Of a stretch of DNA of 64,000 nt, positions 37,761-49,609 are shown piece by piece; the first letter of the stretch is position 1; each line of letters starts with the position of its first letter. Below the pieces are notes generated by a model. That model had not been told where the DNA came from, did no database searches, and worked only from the letters and a program-made list of their open reading frames with translations. The DNA comes from Prosapia bicincta (taxonomy: Eukaryota > Arthropoda > Insecta > Hemiptera > Cercopidae). The position numbers and the translations under genes were made by a program. The stretch lies in contig JBAIZL010000003.1 in assembly GCA_036971475.1 (NCBI GenBank), positions 80,862,429-80,926,428 on the forward strand, given 5' to 3'.

Positions 37761-40227
37761 GAATCTGTTTTGGCTTGCATAGTTTGATAATTAATTTTAG
37801 AACACTGAAAAATGTCTATTTTATTTAAACGGCTGTAACTTTTTTGTTTCTTAAGTTTTTTGAATTCTGTTTTCTTTAATGTTCATTCTAGGTTATTGTG
37901 GTTCTTTTGAAATGTCGATGAAAGTTCTACGTGGTTTGGTTCGAAAAATAGCTTTTTTAGGCACTTAGAATTTTTTCGCTTCACTCTCGATGTTCAAATT
38001 TAGTTAGTTATTACAAATTTATTTTATAACATTCTTTAATGTGGCTTAACTATTCTATTTACTGTTTTATTTAATTTTTCCCTCTTTATTAATTGTATAA
38101 TTCCCTACTTGATTATTTTAAAAACAGCTTTATTTCTAAAAAACAGGAAATTACTTATTTCCCATTTGCGACGGTCTCTCACCCCGTTGCAACACACACA
38201 CGCACATCCACCCACCCACCCACACACACACACACACACGACACAGACATCACACATACACTCACATATGGTGTAAAATAAATTAGTTGCATTTCTAATA
38301 TAAAATTCTACTTTACTAAAATGAATATTGTTTTTCTTTAAGTGAATCAAATTAACTAGACAAAAAGTTAATCTGGAAAGAATATGTTGCTAAAGAAAAT
38401 ATGGAAATTATTATCTCGTAGCAGGTACTAAAACTATTGTTATAAATTTTATAAATAATTATAACTAATATGGAATGTTTTAAAAATATAAAACTTTAAA
38501 TAATAATGAAAAAATGCTGTTTAATGAAGAAATATGCAATTGATAGTGTAGAGATGTTCTTAGCGGTGCTTGCCTGAATGCGCTCTTGACATACTTGCAT
38601 TTAACGATTTTCTTCGTCTATAGACTATGCTTCCATCGCCTCGAAATATTTTATGTCTGTCCAGAATACACTGGAATAAGGTTAATGCATAATAATATAT
38701 TTGTAATGTTTCTCGAATTAACCATTATTATATTTGTAATGTTTCTCGTACACACACCCACATTTACACTCTCACACACAGACACACATACACTCACCTA
38801 TCCCAATACATATGTATTTTTCTGGTCTTTCCATTTGTTACATTATTTTCTACATTCTTTAAAGATACGTTACTCACGTCTAAATCTAAGGACACGACGC
38901 CAAACATATTTTTTCTAGTTGTCAGTCATATGTCACATTCATTTCTTTAATATTACTATATTTATACACTGATTATAAATTCCCGGAATGTATTCTGGAA
39001 AACAATATGTATGTATAACAAAAGAACGTTGCCAAAATTATGGTTAATATTTTTAAAATTTCAAGTGTCATAAAATTTTTTACAACCATTTATTTAAACT
39101 CTTCAATAATTTTATAATTGTCTCATATATTTGTTTTGAATGCTAAAACACTTTGAAAATATTCATGATTTTGCAAATGGAATGACTTATAATGCTGTAG
39201 ATCCAACTTATTATATGGATGTATAGCATAACCTCTCTCTAGGTCAATATATAGCCTATAACTGAATAACCACAGTTCATCGCCCGTTTAATTGCTTTGG
39301 GGTAGTAATGTTGTGTACATTTTGGTTAGTTGAATTATGATCATTAGAGGCTACCCGTGTTTAACACATAAATAAAGCTGTATCAGCTGTTTGCGCATTA
39401 CAACCTTACACGACAGCAATAAAATTAATGACGGAGAATAACAGTTATTATTCATGGTTATTAATCATGGTCGTCTACCAAAATATCTTAAAGCCAAAGT
39501 AAATACTTCTTCAGGTTAAATGCAGCATTATCTTCCAATGCGGCAAGTTTTTGTTGTTTTCTGCTAAATCGCAGTTGTACTTTTCATAAATAGTTCTGCT
39601 TTCAGAAGGCCTAAGTATTTTTTTATGTTACTATGTCCTTATTCGTCCACCATAATTTTCCTTCATCATTTTTTGATGTTTAATTGTATCGGAGTATATG
39701 TGAACGCTACAAAATGTTATTTTCTTAGTACAAATGTTGTGGATCTGTTTAGAGCAAATGCGACAAAAGGATGGTTTTTCACATCCAATGCTTCTACATT
39801 GAAACTGTCAACCATGACAACAATGTTTATGATGTTTCTGGAAACAATACATTCTTCTGTTTATTATATGTAACAATCTAATCTATATGTAACAATGTAA
39901 TCTATATGTAGACACATTCCAGTAACATCATAAAGTTTCAAGTCCTTCCCTTCTTTCATGTTACGCCTTTAGTTTCCAGTGTCTGCATAGGCTTGTTTGC
40001 TCTCGGAGCAATCTACCTTCCAGAATAAATCATCTCTCAGATCCTAGCCTTTAGTACATTGAAAGTAATCTTTCCGTAAAGGGTCCAAAGTGAACTTTCC
40101 ACTTTTAAAATGTTAAAGAGTAAATCATTTTATTCTTTCCATATATCTTTGAAAAACGTTTTTACAGTAATCATATAAGAATATTAAAGAATAACATAAT
40201 TAATAATTTCATTTCCTATTGAATTGC
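37761..40227. other. AT-rich intergenic DNA with (CA)n tract
   Basis: A (CA)n-rich segment lies at 38191-38240. No coding sequence recognised. Confidence 0.55.
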
Positions 40228-41241
40228 ACTGATTGTTATTGAATTCTTGTCTTTATCGGAAATAGAACAAACACGTTTTAATATCAAATGTATTACATTA
40301 AGCCTACACATTAGATTAATTTTTATTTCTTATCAATAATTTTTGTTTCTTATACATTAAACGCAATTAAAATTAAATTTAAAAATAATATCATAGTTTA
40401 AGGTGAATTTAAATAACTCGTATTTTCAATTTTCAGACGAAAATAAGTTAATTCGATATTAAATGTTAAAAGATATATATTTTAAGTTTTGTTTGACTCG
40501 AAACCTCTCTCTCTCTCTATCTAATTCGTCTAAGCATAGACTATTCCTGGTAATAAGGGTTGCACACACATATTTACTACTTTGAATAATTATTTTATAT
40601 TCATAATGAAATGTTTCTATCATCAATGCCACCAAAATGTAATGATCAACGTTTCTAAATATTCCTCCTCTTTCCTTTAGTTTTTTTGAATGTCAACATT
40701 ATTCGATTTAATGAATTGGTAATTATATAGAAAGCCATGCTCTGTTCCCAATACAATACGCTCTAGAAATGAGGGATTGATTGGCAAGAGTATTGACATT
40801 TGAAAACAAAGCTAAAATCCTAAAACACATCGAGGAGTTAAATTAAGTTAATAAGAGGTACGTTCCAATCCTTCTTAAAATCTGGAACTTTATACCTATT
40901 AGATAAGGCTAGAGGGATTTTACTCGTAGCTTGTAAAAACGTCTAGCTCTTACAAAAACTAATGCAAATATATTTATTATTATTCTTATTAGTGGTAGTA
41001 ATATAATCATAATTTGGTAATAATCTTAACAAAAACATGTATTTTCAATTACATTTTACAAACTGTTTGTTTTGAATCCCAAGACGTAATAACAAATTAA
41101 GGTTTTGAAAATATAAAGGAAAACATTTTAAGTAGAAATAAGTGACGAACATTTTAACTAGAAACATCATTTTTATTTTACATCGAAGCATCATATTTCA
41201 TTGAATTTTAAAAAAGTTTTCAACAAAACTTTTAAATGAAC
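40228..41241 (+). repeat. ~1.01-kb direct repeat, left copy
   Basis: Aligns end to end with 44303-45316 (both about 1014 bp), from ACTGATTG at the left to ACTTTTAAATGAAC at the right, with perhaps a tenth of positions different. It contains a CT run at 40505 and CACATCGAGGAGTTAAATTA. It has no coding potential and does not start TG or end CA in the normal LTR fashion on either strand. It directly abuts the integrase end of the pol fragment. Confidence 0.93.
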
Positions 41242-41352
41242 TGACATCTTTCTATCACTTGTAATATTCGTTTCTTCATTTGCTTTACATACATGCTCTG
41301 GCTCATTATGTTCATTATTTTATTTCTACCTATGTGAGCATCCTCTCATGCA
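41242..41352 (-). pseudogene. gypsy integrase N-terminal HHCC zinc-binding remnant
   Basis: A minus-strand VHER, then (after a one-base frameshift) HIGRNKI and ending IERCQ, matches the His-His-Cys part of the integrase zinc finger. The block stops right after the first Cys, at the start of the direct repeat, so the second Cys and the catalytic DDE domain are absent. Confidence 0.75.
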
Positions 41353-41589
41353 CTATCACAATTACATCGTTTATTATTGATTCCGGGACTACCACCTTTA
41401 TATTATTCTTTACCTCTTTACACAATATCCCTTCTTGTATTGAATATTTTTTTAAATTTTGTAACGTTTTCAAAAACTGTTTCTAATTCCGATTGTTGTC
41501 TTTGTAACATCTTTATATTTTGAAACTTTTCTTATAGTGTTTCTTCACATCCTATTTGTATCCTACTTTTATAACCTGACGGTTCTGAC

Positions 41590-43019
41590 TGTTTCCCTTA
41601 TTATCCACATCATTCGGATACATCCGACTCACGACGACACACGGGATGTTTTCTTATCCTGGGCAATGTATCACTGTAGGTTGATACTCTTGAATCACCA
41701 ATATCCACCTAGTGATTCGTGAATTAGTGAAATTGCACGTGTTCATAAATTTCAAAGCCTTGTTATCCGTTATAATAGTTAGTGGTGCTCCCACTTAATG
41801 GCCGATTTCTTTTCAAACCATGCACTATAGATAATAACTCTTTCTCGCATATAGTGTATGACTTCTTACAACCCTTGTGTATTCGGCTGACGAACCCTAT
41901 TACTTGCATTTCGTCTCTTACCCTATTATTACTGCATTGTTCGTCTCTTTTAAAAAGCTGACTGGCGATTGCATTATCGCATGAATCTGTCTGTAGGAAC
42001 GTGCGTTGCCTTTCTATCGCATGCATCAGAGTGACTGATTCCGTAAACAAGTCTTTTACCCTTTTGAAGGCTTTACTCATGTATTCATCCCAGATCCAGG
42101 GCTGTTCTTTTCTTAGTAATATCAACAAGGGTGAAGTCTCTTCAGCATGTTTTCTTGTAAACCATGCGTAGTAATTTACAAAACCTAGAAACGATTGTAG
42201 TTGTTTTTTGTTTCTAGGTTCTGGGAAATCCTGTATCGCCTAGAGTTTCTCTGGGTCGGTAGAGACTCCTTCTTGTATGAAGATATATCCTGAGAAAATA
42301 ACCTCTTGTTGGCAGAACAAGGTCTTCTTAGGGTTGATGGTTAAATTGCCCTCTCTGAATCTGGTGAAAATTGTCCTCAGGTGACTGAGGTGCTCATCGA
42401 ATGTCTCACATAGACACAACAGATCATCGACATACACTAAAATATTTTCCTCTAACTCCTTACCCAAAGTGATATCTACAGTTCTCACTAGAGCCGCTAG
42501 GGAGTTTTGGAGTCTGAAAGGCACCATTTTGAAATTATATACCCCATTATTAAATAAAAATCCTGTATATATTTTGGACTCATTGGTTAACGGCATTTGC
42601 CAGAAACTTGACGTTAAATCTATTTTTGAAATATATCGCCTGCAGCGGCCTTTCCTTAGTATGTCGTCAATAATAGGTACACTTTCATAACCCGGTACAA
42701 TTATCTCATTCAACTTCCTAGCGTCATGGCACAGACATATGGTCTTGTCTGGATTTATTACTGTCGCCATTTGGTTGATGTAAGAAGTTCTTGAGCGTTC
42801 GATGATGTCATATCTGAGCATTCTATCAATCTTTTCTTGGACCTGTTTACGGTAATTGATTGGAATTGGATAATTCCTCCGTACAAAAGTTTTGTTCTCT
42901 ATTAGTTTCAATTGATACTTATATTTATTTGATCTTCCCGGTATATCGCTAAATATATCGTCATATTCCGATATTAGCTGGTTTAATTGAATTTTCTGTT
43001 CTTCGTGTCTAATATACAT
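41590..43019 (-). pseudogene. Ty3/gypsy reverse transcriptase-RNase H, damaged
   Basis: From 43019 the RT palm and fingers read in one frame. KIDLTSSFWQMPL and the catalytic YVDD (in ILVYVDDLL) are present, while the usual PFGL motif is PFRL. An in-frame TAG sits at about 42240, after which the same frame continues through the thumb (QSFLGFVNYY) into RNase H (FLQTDSCDNA, EKELLSIVHG) to 41763. A frameshift near 41800 moves the rest, including ITDNKALKF, ITRWILVIQEY and a DVLSR-like end, into another frame down to about 41590. It keeps YVDD but could not make an intact enzyme. Confidence 0.9.
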
Positions 43020-43029
43020 TTATTTTCTG

Positions 43030-43790
43030 TTTCCTTTTCTTCAATTCCTAAACGGTTGATTTTAAAATATTTTCTTATCAACCTTCTAGCTTTGTCTTTC
43101 CCTTTTTTCTTTCTCCTTTTCCAATTTCTTATCTTTCCCTTATTTTTCTTTAATTTACATTTTATGTTTCTTCTTTTAAATGTTTTGAAATAAAGGTTCT
43201 TCTGATATATGGCTTGGTTCTCACTTTAAATACCTTTTGAACTACTGAACCAGTAAATGGGTTTTTCTTTTTCCTCTATGTAATTTCTATTTATTTCCTT
43301 TCGGTTATCTCTGCAGATTCTAAAGTCTTGGTCATGGGCGTCCGAGCTACCTGTTGGTTATTTATATTAACCTCATTGTTCCCCCCTTTTATTTGTTTCG
43401 ACGCGATTTTTATACTTTTATTTGTATTTATTTTCTTATTTATTATTTTTTCATTTACATTAGTTCCCCTATTTTGCTCTATTTCGGCATTACTTTGGCC
43501 ATATTTTGTTTTGCTGTTAATCTCAGCTGCAGCTCTTCTTTCCATGTCCTTCGTTTGTTATCTCCTGTATTGACTCCCTCAGGTCTTAAATTAGTTTCTT
43601 TATTTATTATATTTTCTTTTTTGTTTTTTAATTTTTTGTTCTTACTTAAATTTTCCTCTGTTTCATTTTTTATTTTTCCTTGATGTTCCTTTTTTATATT
43701 TAATATTTCCCCTTTACTTGTTTCTGGTCCATTACCTCCTTCACTCATTCGGCAGTGCCCCTGCTTCTCGAACTGTCGCAATAACCCCTC
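43030..43790 (-). pseudogene. low-complexity Lys/Asn-rich pol linker
   Basis: Three overlapping minus-strand open pieces (43781-43479, 43545-43291 and about 43193-43030) are rich in Lys, Asn and Glu, with few hydrophobic residues. They lie between protease and RT, longer than the usual short connector. It looks like a disordered linker expanded by A-rich sequence and broken by frameshifts. Confidence 0.5.
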
Positions 43791-43907
43791 CTTATTGCTT
43801 TGGTGCCCTAATGTTGATGCATCGTCTTTGACTTGGGATATATGTTTTATGTTATTGACTTATTTATATTTTTCGATATTTATATTTGTTTTATTTATGA
43901 AGACTTT

Positions 43908-44302
43908 TTACACCATTCTCCCTTCTATCTCGAAGGTCACAAAGCGTCTATCCATGTTTATTTGTGCCTTTAGGTTATACAGTGTGTTGCACCCCATAAT
44001 CAACTCCGACCGAAGTTTGGAGACCACTATTAAAATGCAGTCCACTTTTATGCCCTGAATTGTTAATGGAATCAATTTTTGTGTAGCCTTATTGGCTGTT
44101 ACAACTCCCACATTGTTAATGGGTAGCTCTAAGAACTTGAACCCATGCAACTTGATGTTGTTGTAAGCCTTTTCTTGAATGACTGACACACCCGCACCCG
44201 TGTCAATCTGACATGACTCCTTTTTCTGGTTACCTTCGCCAATCTTCTTGTCTTCTTCTAACAATTCAGCACGAATATCAAGAGATAGCCCAACAACTCT
44301 AA
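43908..44302 (-). pseudogene. gypsy aspartic protease
   Basis: Minus strand. The active-site motif is IDTGAGVSVI, and the flap and C-terminal part read LIPLTIQGIKVDCILIVV and ELIMGCNTLY. The frame is open upstream through VVGLSLDIRAELLEED to the edge of the direct repeat, so there is no start codon that belongs to this domain. A retroviral-type protease of this length (about 110 residues) is expected as part of a polyprotein. It looks intact on its own but cannot be expressed without the missing gag. Confidence 0.85.
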
Positions 44303-45316
44303 ACTGATTGCGATTGAATTCTTGTTTTTATCGGAAATAGAACAAAAACGTTTTAATAACAAATGTATTACATTAGGCCTACACAATTATTAGACGATTT
44401 TTTTTCTTATCAATAATTCTTGTTTCTTATACAATAAAAGCAGTTAAAATTAAATTTATAAGATAATATCATAGTTTAAGGTGAATTTAAATAACTCGTA
44501 TTTTTAGTTTCTAGACGAAAATAAGTTAATTTGAGATTAAATGTTAAAAGATATATATTTTAAGTGTTGTTTGACTCGAAACCTCTCTCTCTATCTAATT
44601 CGTCTAAGCATAGACTATTCCTGGTAATAAGGGTTGCACACACATGTTTACTACTTTAATTAATTATTTTATATTCATAATAAAATTTTTCATTTATCAA
44701 TGCCACCTAAATTAAATGAACAGCGTTTCTAAATATTCCTCCTCTTTCCTTTACTCTTTTTGAATGACAAAATGATTTGATTTAATGAATCGGTAATTAT
44801 ATAGAAAGCCATGCTCTGTTCCCAATACAATACACTCTAGAAATGAGGAATTGATTGGCAAGAGTATTGACATTTGAAAACAAAGCTCAAATCCTAAAAC
44901 ACATCGAGGAGTTAAATTAAGTTAATAAGAGGTACGTTCCAATCCTTCCTTAAATCTGGAACTTTATACCTATTAGATAAGGCTAGAGGGATTTTACTCA
45001 TAGCTTGTAAAAACGTCTAGCTCTTACAAAAAATATTGCAAATATATTTATTATTATTATTAGTAGTAGTAGTAATATAATCATAATTTTGTAATAATCT
45101 TAACAAGAACATGTATTTTCAATTAGCTTTTACAAACTGTTCGTTTTGATTCCAAAGACTTAATAACAAATTTAGGTTATGAAAATATAAAGGAAAAACA
45201 TTTTATGTAGACATAAGTGACGAACATTTTAAATAGAATCATCATTTTTATTTTACATCAAAACATCATATTTCATTGAAATTAAAAAGAGTTGTCAACA
45301 AGACTTTTAAATAAAC
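44303..45316 (+). repeat. ~1.01-kb direct repeat, right copy
   Basis: Partner of 40228-41241. The inner edge abuts the protease side of the pol block. The flanking bases outside the two copies do not give a clean target duplication. Confidence 0.93.
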
Positions 45317-45878
45317 GTTTGCAATTGAAGAAAATAACTCATATAACAGTGTTACTCAGTTTAGAAGGGAAATTAATTGAAAGGGAACAATTCAATTTAG
45401 TCTAAGAAACAAATTGTTTTAATTAAATTATTAATTATAACAGTACAAAAATAATTAAATTGTATAATTAAGACAGGAAATCAATAAAAAAACAAGACAT
45501 CTTTTAGTACGGAGTGTAACAATGTATTTAAAAAATCTTATAGAATATTTGTTAAAACCTAATATTTAGTTTGATGAACAAATTATATTTAATCAATTTT
45601 ATATCATGTTATTTCATGTTTCCATATTAACATATATTATTGCTCCAACTTGACCTTACTTTTGAATACGTTAAGTAATTGAATACATTAATTAGCGAGG
45701 GTCAAGGGCAGTTATAGGGTAAAGCAATAAGGAAGCCGACTTGACGAAGTTAAATAAGTGTATATCTCTTTATATTGATAGCGCGTGTAGATAAAGCTAA
45801 GAAGTGAATTGAACGAAATTATCTTACTGCAATGACGTCAAAGAAACTAGATATGAAAGGCAAATCAGCATCACGGGT
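45317..45878. other. AT-rich intergenic DNA, nothing recognised
   Basis: Nothing recognised. Confidence 0.5.
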
Positions 45879-46026
45879 TGTAAATCAACGCGATTGTATA
45901 TTTGTACATTATACATTTTTATATTTATATTTTTACAAAATAGATAATTTTTTGTGATCGTAAAAATACTTTGAAAGAACATTGTAATACATTACAATAT
46001 AATATATAATTAGTCTATATAGTAAT
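45879..46026 (+). repeat. ~145-bp direct repeat, copy 1
   Basis: Aligns with 46166-46308 at a 287-bp offset. Shared text includes TGTAAATCAACGCGATTGTA, TATACATTTTT and a TAATATAT..ATTAG end. Confidence 0.8.
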
Positions 46027-46165
46027 CGATCGTCTTGCTGCCGAACTCAAAATGTCACTGGTTCGTTATGTTGCTATCTTATTTAAACACGAATACGAAA
46101 CTTCCTTTTAGAAATTAATTTTGATAAATGTTTTTTGTCGCTTTCTTAGGAAGTTTATTTTACTT

Positions 46166-46308
46166 TGTAAATCAACGCGATTGTATATTTATATTATACA
46201 TTTTTCTGATTATATTTTTACAAACTAAATATTTTTTGTATTACTAAAAATATTTCGGACGTACATTGTGCTACATTACATTATAATATATGATTAGACT
46301 TTATAGAA
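46166..46308 (+). repeat. ~145-bp direct repeat, copy 2
   Basis: Partner of 45879-46026, moderately diverged. Confidence 0.8.
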
Positions 46309-47030
46309 ATAAAAGATAAATGCATGTTGAGTGACCCACTCGCGATTTAGGAATTCTATTTTTAAACTTTGATCTGTTTTTTGTTTAATCAGGTCACAAG
46401 TACAAGTACTATCTTGATTACTTAGAAATGTTAGACCTAATTCATTTAGAAAATGTAAAGACTCATATTTATGCGGTTCTTATAATGTCTCAGGCCTCGT
46501 TTTTTGTGTGTTTTAGAATCGGTTAAAGAATTTACTTAATACAATATAGAATTTTTAGTTCAAGAAATTTAAAAGTTGGTTGTTTTTTCTTAAAATGGCG
46601 AAAAAGAACAAAGTTTTTCTCTTTTTTGAATAATCTACCTGTTCTTGAAATAAACCTAAAAATAGGACGTGAATACATAAAATCTGTATAAATTACATCA
46701 GTCGTAAAAGCCAGTCTTAACATCATATCCTTGGTTTCAGAAGAATAAACAACTATGTAAGCACTTAGTTGCATCCATTATGCAGCTAATATTAGTGACG
46801 GTTGCATATCTTCTGCCAATGTTTCAATTGTTCTATTTGCTTATGAATTGAAAAATTTATATAAAATACAAACAAGGCAGATAGCCTAGATTTGTGCTAA
46901 TTGCCTATCAGTAAATAAATGTATTTAAAATTTCGTTAGAATTTAGATATCAATTGTGTTATGAAATATACAACAGCCATAAATTATAAGTTATCTTGCT
47001 TTTATTCTGTTCTGGGCCTGGGTACCAAGA
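46309..47030. other. AT-rich intergenic DNA, nothing recognised
   Basis: Nothing recognised. Confidence 0.5.
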
Positions 47031-47037
47031 TATTCCT

Positions 47038-47090
47038 TTGTCAACGTTTCTGCTATCGTTTCCTTATCACCCGTCTCTCTTGACAAAGTC
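47038..47090 (-). ncRNA. weak PLE/hammerhead-like relic
   Basis: The minus strand has GGTGATAAGG ... AGCAGAAACGTTGACAAAG. The latter half resembles the AGCGAAACGTTGG string at 22.18 kb, and CTTTGTC/GACAAAG can close a stem around it. The CTGATGA core is not conserved. Low confidence. Confidence 0.3.
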
Positions 47091-47966
47091 AACCAGGTAG
47101 AGTTGAAACATTGTGCATGATGTACCTTCTACAACGCGCAATATATCATGTAGTGTTTATTTCTTACAATTTGCTTTATTTATCTTACTGTGATATATAA
47201 ATGTTTCTATGGCAATGTAAAGGTAGAATTTACAGATAGTTTAGAGGTTTAGTAAAACCGGGAGAGTTAGAAGGAAAACGTTTTGGCTTAGACAATGCTG
47301 AAGAGATTGGAGAGAATTAGTTTAATTGATTGTACAGCAGAAACGAGGTGGACACTGACTGGAACTTTACTAATATTTTTAATATGTTTAATTTTATTAC
47401 TTTTTTAATGCAAACAGCTATTGAAAACCTTTAAAATAAGAAAGTAAATATTATTTACATATACGAAAAAACATTTCAAATGTATGCGATGAATCTTGTT
47501 GATTCACTCTCCTCACTTATACGATATATTCACCACGTAGTGAAAGATTTATCGCTAAATATTTAAAAATGTCGTAGCAGTTTATATAAATTATATATTT
47601 CAATTATAACGAGATACGGACGAGAAACCTTTATGTGTTGTGAATTATTGCTGGTAATTGCGTAACAAATCTATGCAAATGATGCAACTACAACAATTTT
47701 AATATTATTTTCTGAATATAACATAAGGTCTAGGTACACAAAGCAGAAGAATTATTATTCATTATTAAGACCCAGTTCGCGGTCCCACATGCTGTTTACA
47801 GCTTTCATAATCAGCCATTTTGTGTAGGAAATAATCCACTTCTCTGCAGGGGTGAATCCATTAGCCTTCCTTAGACTCCACAGGGGGCAAATCTATAAAA
47901 ATGCGTTTATTTCATGTTACTTGAAATGGAATGTATTTCAGTTAACTGAAGCGCAAACGTAATACA

Positions 47967-47985
47967 CACACACACACGAACACAC

Positions 47986-48045
<60 letters not shown>

Positions 48046-48046
48046 A

Positions 48047-48091
<45 letters not shown>

Positions 48092-48112
48092 GTGTGTGTG
48101 TGTGTGTGTGTG
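47967..48112. repeat. (AC)n-(TA)n-(TA)n-(TG)n composite palindrome
   Basis: AC units (from 47967), then two long TA tracts with a short AATATAATATATATT centre, then TG units (to 48112). The AC side is the reverse complement of the TG side, so the whole ~146 bp is an imperfect palindrome. Confidence 0.93.
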
Positions 48113-48759
48113 TATAGATGGATGAATATACTAGTATATTCAACTATATTTTGTTCTAATTCAAACTATGGGAAAACACGACGATAAAAGTTAAATTTTG
48201 CTTGCTCTGTTGATATATTTCCGTATAAAATATAGAACATAAGTGTGCATGATTTAGTAACCACCCGAAGTATGTTAAAAAAAGAAATATAAGTGAATAT
48301 TAAGAAAATGTGGATATATGTTCGTGAAAATATGAACAATGAAGGGGAGATAATATTCAGTTTAAAAACAATGCTGGCTTGAATATAACATTGATTGCCT
48401 TAAGATTCAAGATATTTAAGTATAATTTGCCAATGACACCCATTCAAGGAAAATAAATATAACAAATTATAATATAAAATGAATAGTTATACACACTGGG
48501 AATATAAGAGGTGGTATCCGTCGAAAAACCACGTTAACAAATGCAAAGATATGTGAACTTTGTGCCACAATGATATATTTTGGTTTATAATTCTCTTTGG
48601 TCACACTAAAAGCTTTTCATGAGTAAATATGTGATATGAGACAGCTATATCAAGACATTTGTTTGCAGTCTTATAGATGTAGGTTTTTTTTAACACAATT
48701 GTACACTCAGAAGTAATTAATCACGTTTGCTATCGTAATGGTAACAAAATAACTATTAG
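48113..48759. other. AT-rich intergenic DNA, nothing recognised
   Basis: Nothing recognised. Confidence 0.5.
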
Positions 48760-49260
48760 TATTTACCAGCCGACGCAGAAATGCGTTGTACAGTCTCTAT
48801 TCCTGGACCAACGTCCTATATATGCGCCTGGTTACTTTAGATGGACTGACGGCTATAGTTTGTTTTAAAACAGAATATGATTCTACGCTAGTGAAATCAG
48901 CCAGAGTAGGGGTTACCGCCAACTCGGCGAATTGCATATCCACATCTTACTGCGTGGGTGAACCTTGTTACCAATTAGAAGTTTTAACCTTCCGCTCGTC
49001 GCTCAACTTCATTGTAGCTGTGCTGTATATGGCACTCAAATGCAAACATATTTTGTCTCTGTTACAATAATATTTATATTGTCTATATTTTTCGATATGC
49101 AATGTAGCGTATATAGCCAATCTGTCTAGCGTGACTATCCCAGCAGACGAGTTAGTTGGGCGTTTGTTGATATAAGCTTTTGTAGTGGGTCTTGCTGGGG
49201 ATGCTCGATCTACGATAGGATTTTCCTACTATAGACCTACCAACTCATTTTTGCGCCTTC
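48760..49260. other. less AT-rich segment with unidentified open frame
   Basis: Open for 94 codons on the plus strand (48786-49070, first codon not certain to be a start). The minus strand also has a fairly long open run (near 48980-48790) with MQFAELAVTPTLADF-like text. I recognise neither. It is probably an eroded piece of a mobile element, because it lies just upstream of the PLE-family-A element. Confidence 0.35.
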
Positions 49261-49286
49261 TCCCAAAATACTGAAAACAACAAACA

Positions 49287-49609
49287 CAAAAATATACACA
49301 ATATCAAGAGCACAGTGGTACAATATACTGTGGCCGATCGTTATTTGTCGGTCGAGGGCGGAGAGGGGGCGGAGCTTACCTAACGCCTATATATAGCGAC
49401 CGCGGAGAACGATTGGTATCATTCTAGTTTGTAACTTCTTGTGTGCTAGATTGTGTTTTGTAACAAGACCCTCTGATGATGATGACATGGTCATCGAAAT
49501 GTACATAAGGGTTTTATCTTAAGTAACTTGTCTTATTTGTTATTTTTGATTATTTTTGTGGTATTGGGGTTCTTTTCAATATTTTTATTGTAACAAAAAT
49601 ATACATACA
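49287..49609 (+). mobile_element. PLE-family-A fragment carrying a hammerhead
   Basis: Its outer edges match those of 23992-24258. The inner left part is GC-rich, with a TATATATAG at about 49390 that could be a TATA box, followed by the hammerhead at 49465-49515 and an AT-rich tail ending in a TATTTTTATTGTAAC-type string. No coding sequence is retained. Attribution to Penelope-like elements rests on the ribozyme type and on the inverted arrangement of the sister copy. Confidence 0.55.
49465..49515 (+). ncRNA. hammerhead ribozyme motif (minimal type I)
   Basis: A compact self-cleaving RNA motif. Stem I: AAGACCCT (49465-49472) pairs with AGGGTTTT (49508-49515), eight pairs including one G-U. 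Core: CTGATGA (49473-49479). Stem II: GATGAC (49481-49486) with GTCATC (49490-49495), six perfect pairs across an ATG loop, with one extra T at 49480. GAAA occupies 49496-49499. Stem III is the self-complementary TGTACA, followed by TA (cleavage expected after 49507). Such a stem III with no loop works best as a dimer in known PLE hammerheads. The extra T before stem II could lower activity. Confidence 0.75.

Larger units (their letters stand above)
41242..44302 (-). mobile_element. truncated Ty3/gypsy pol block between direct repeats
   Basis: Minus-strand order is protease, Lys/Asn-rich linker, reverse transcriptase, RNase H, then the N-terminal zinc-binding part of integrase, which is the Ty3/gypsy order. 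There is no gag upstream and no integrase catalytic core or env downstream. Coding similarity continues right up to both direct repeats, so the internal region was cut on both sides at the repeat edges. A plain solo or complete LTR element would not look like this. Confidence 0.85.

Noticed and set aside
40228..45316. Calling the flanking 1-kb repeats LTRs of a complete gypsy element
   Set aside because: There are no TG/CA ends, no primer-binding site and no gag, and integrase is cut at the repeat edge. Left as direct repeats of unknown nature.
48786..49070. 94-codon open frame as a host gene
   Set aside because: No recognised domain, no clear start or splice context, and it is adjacent to mobile-element debris.
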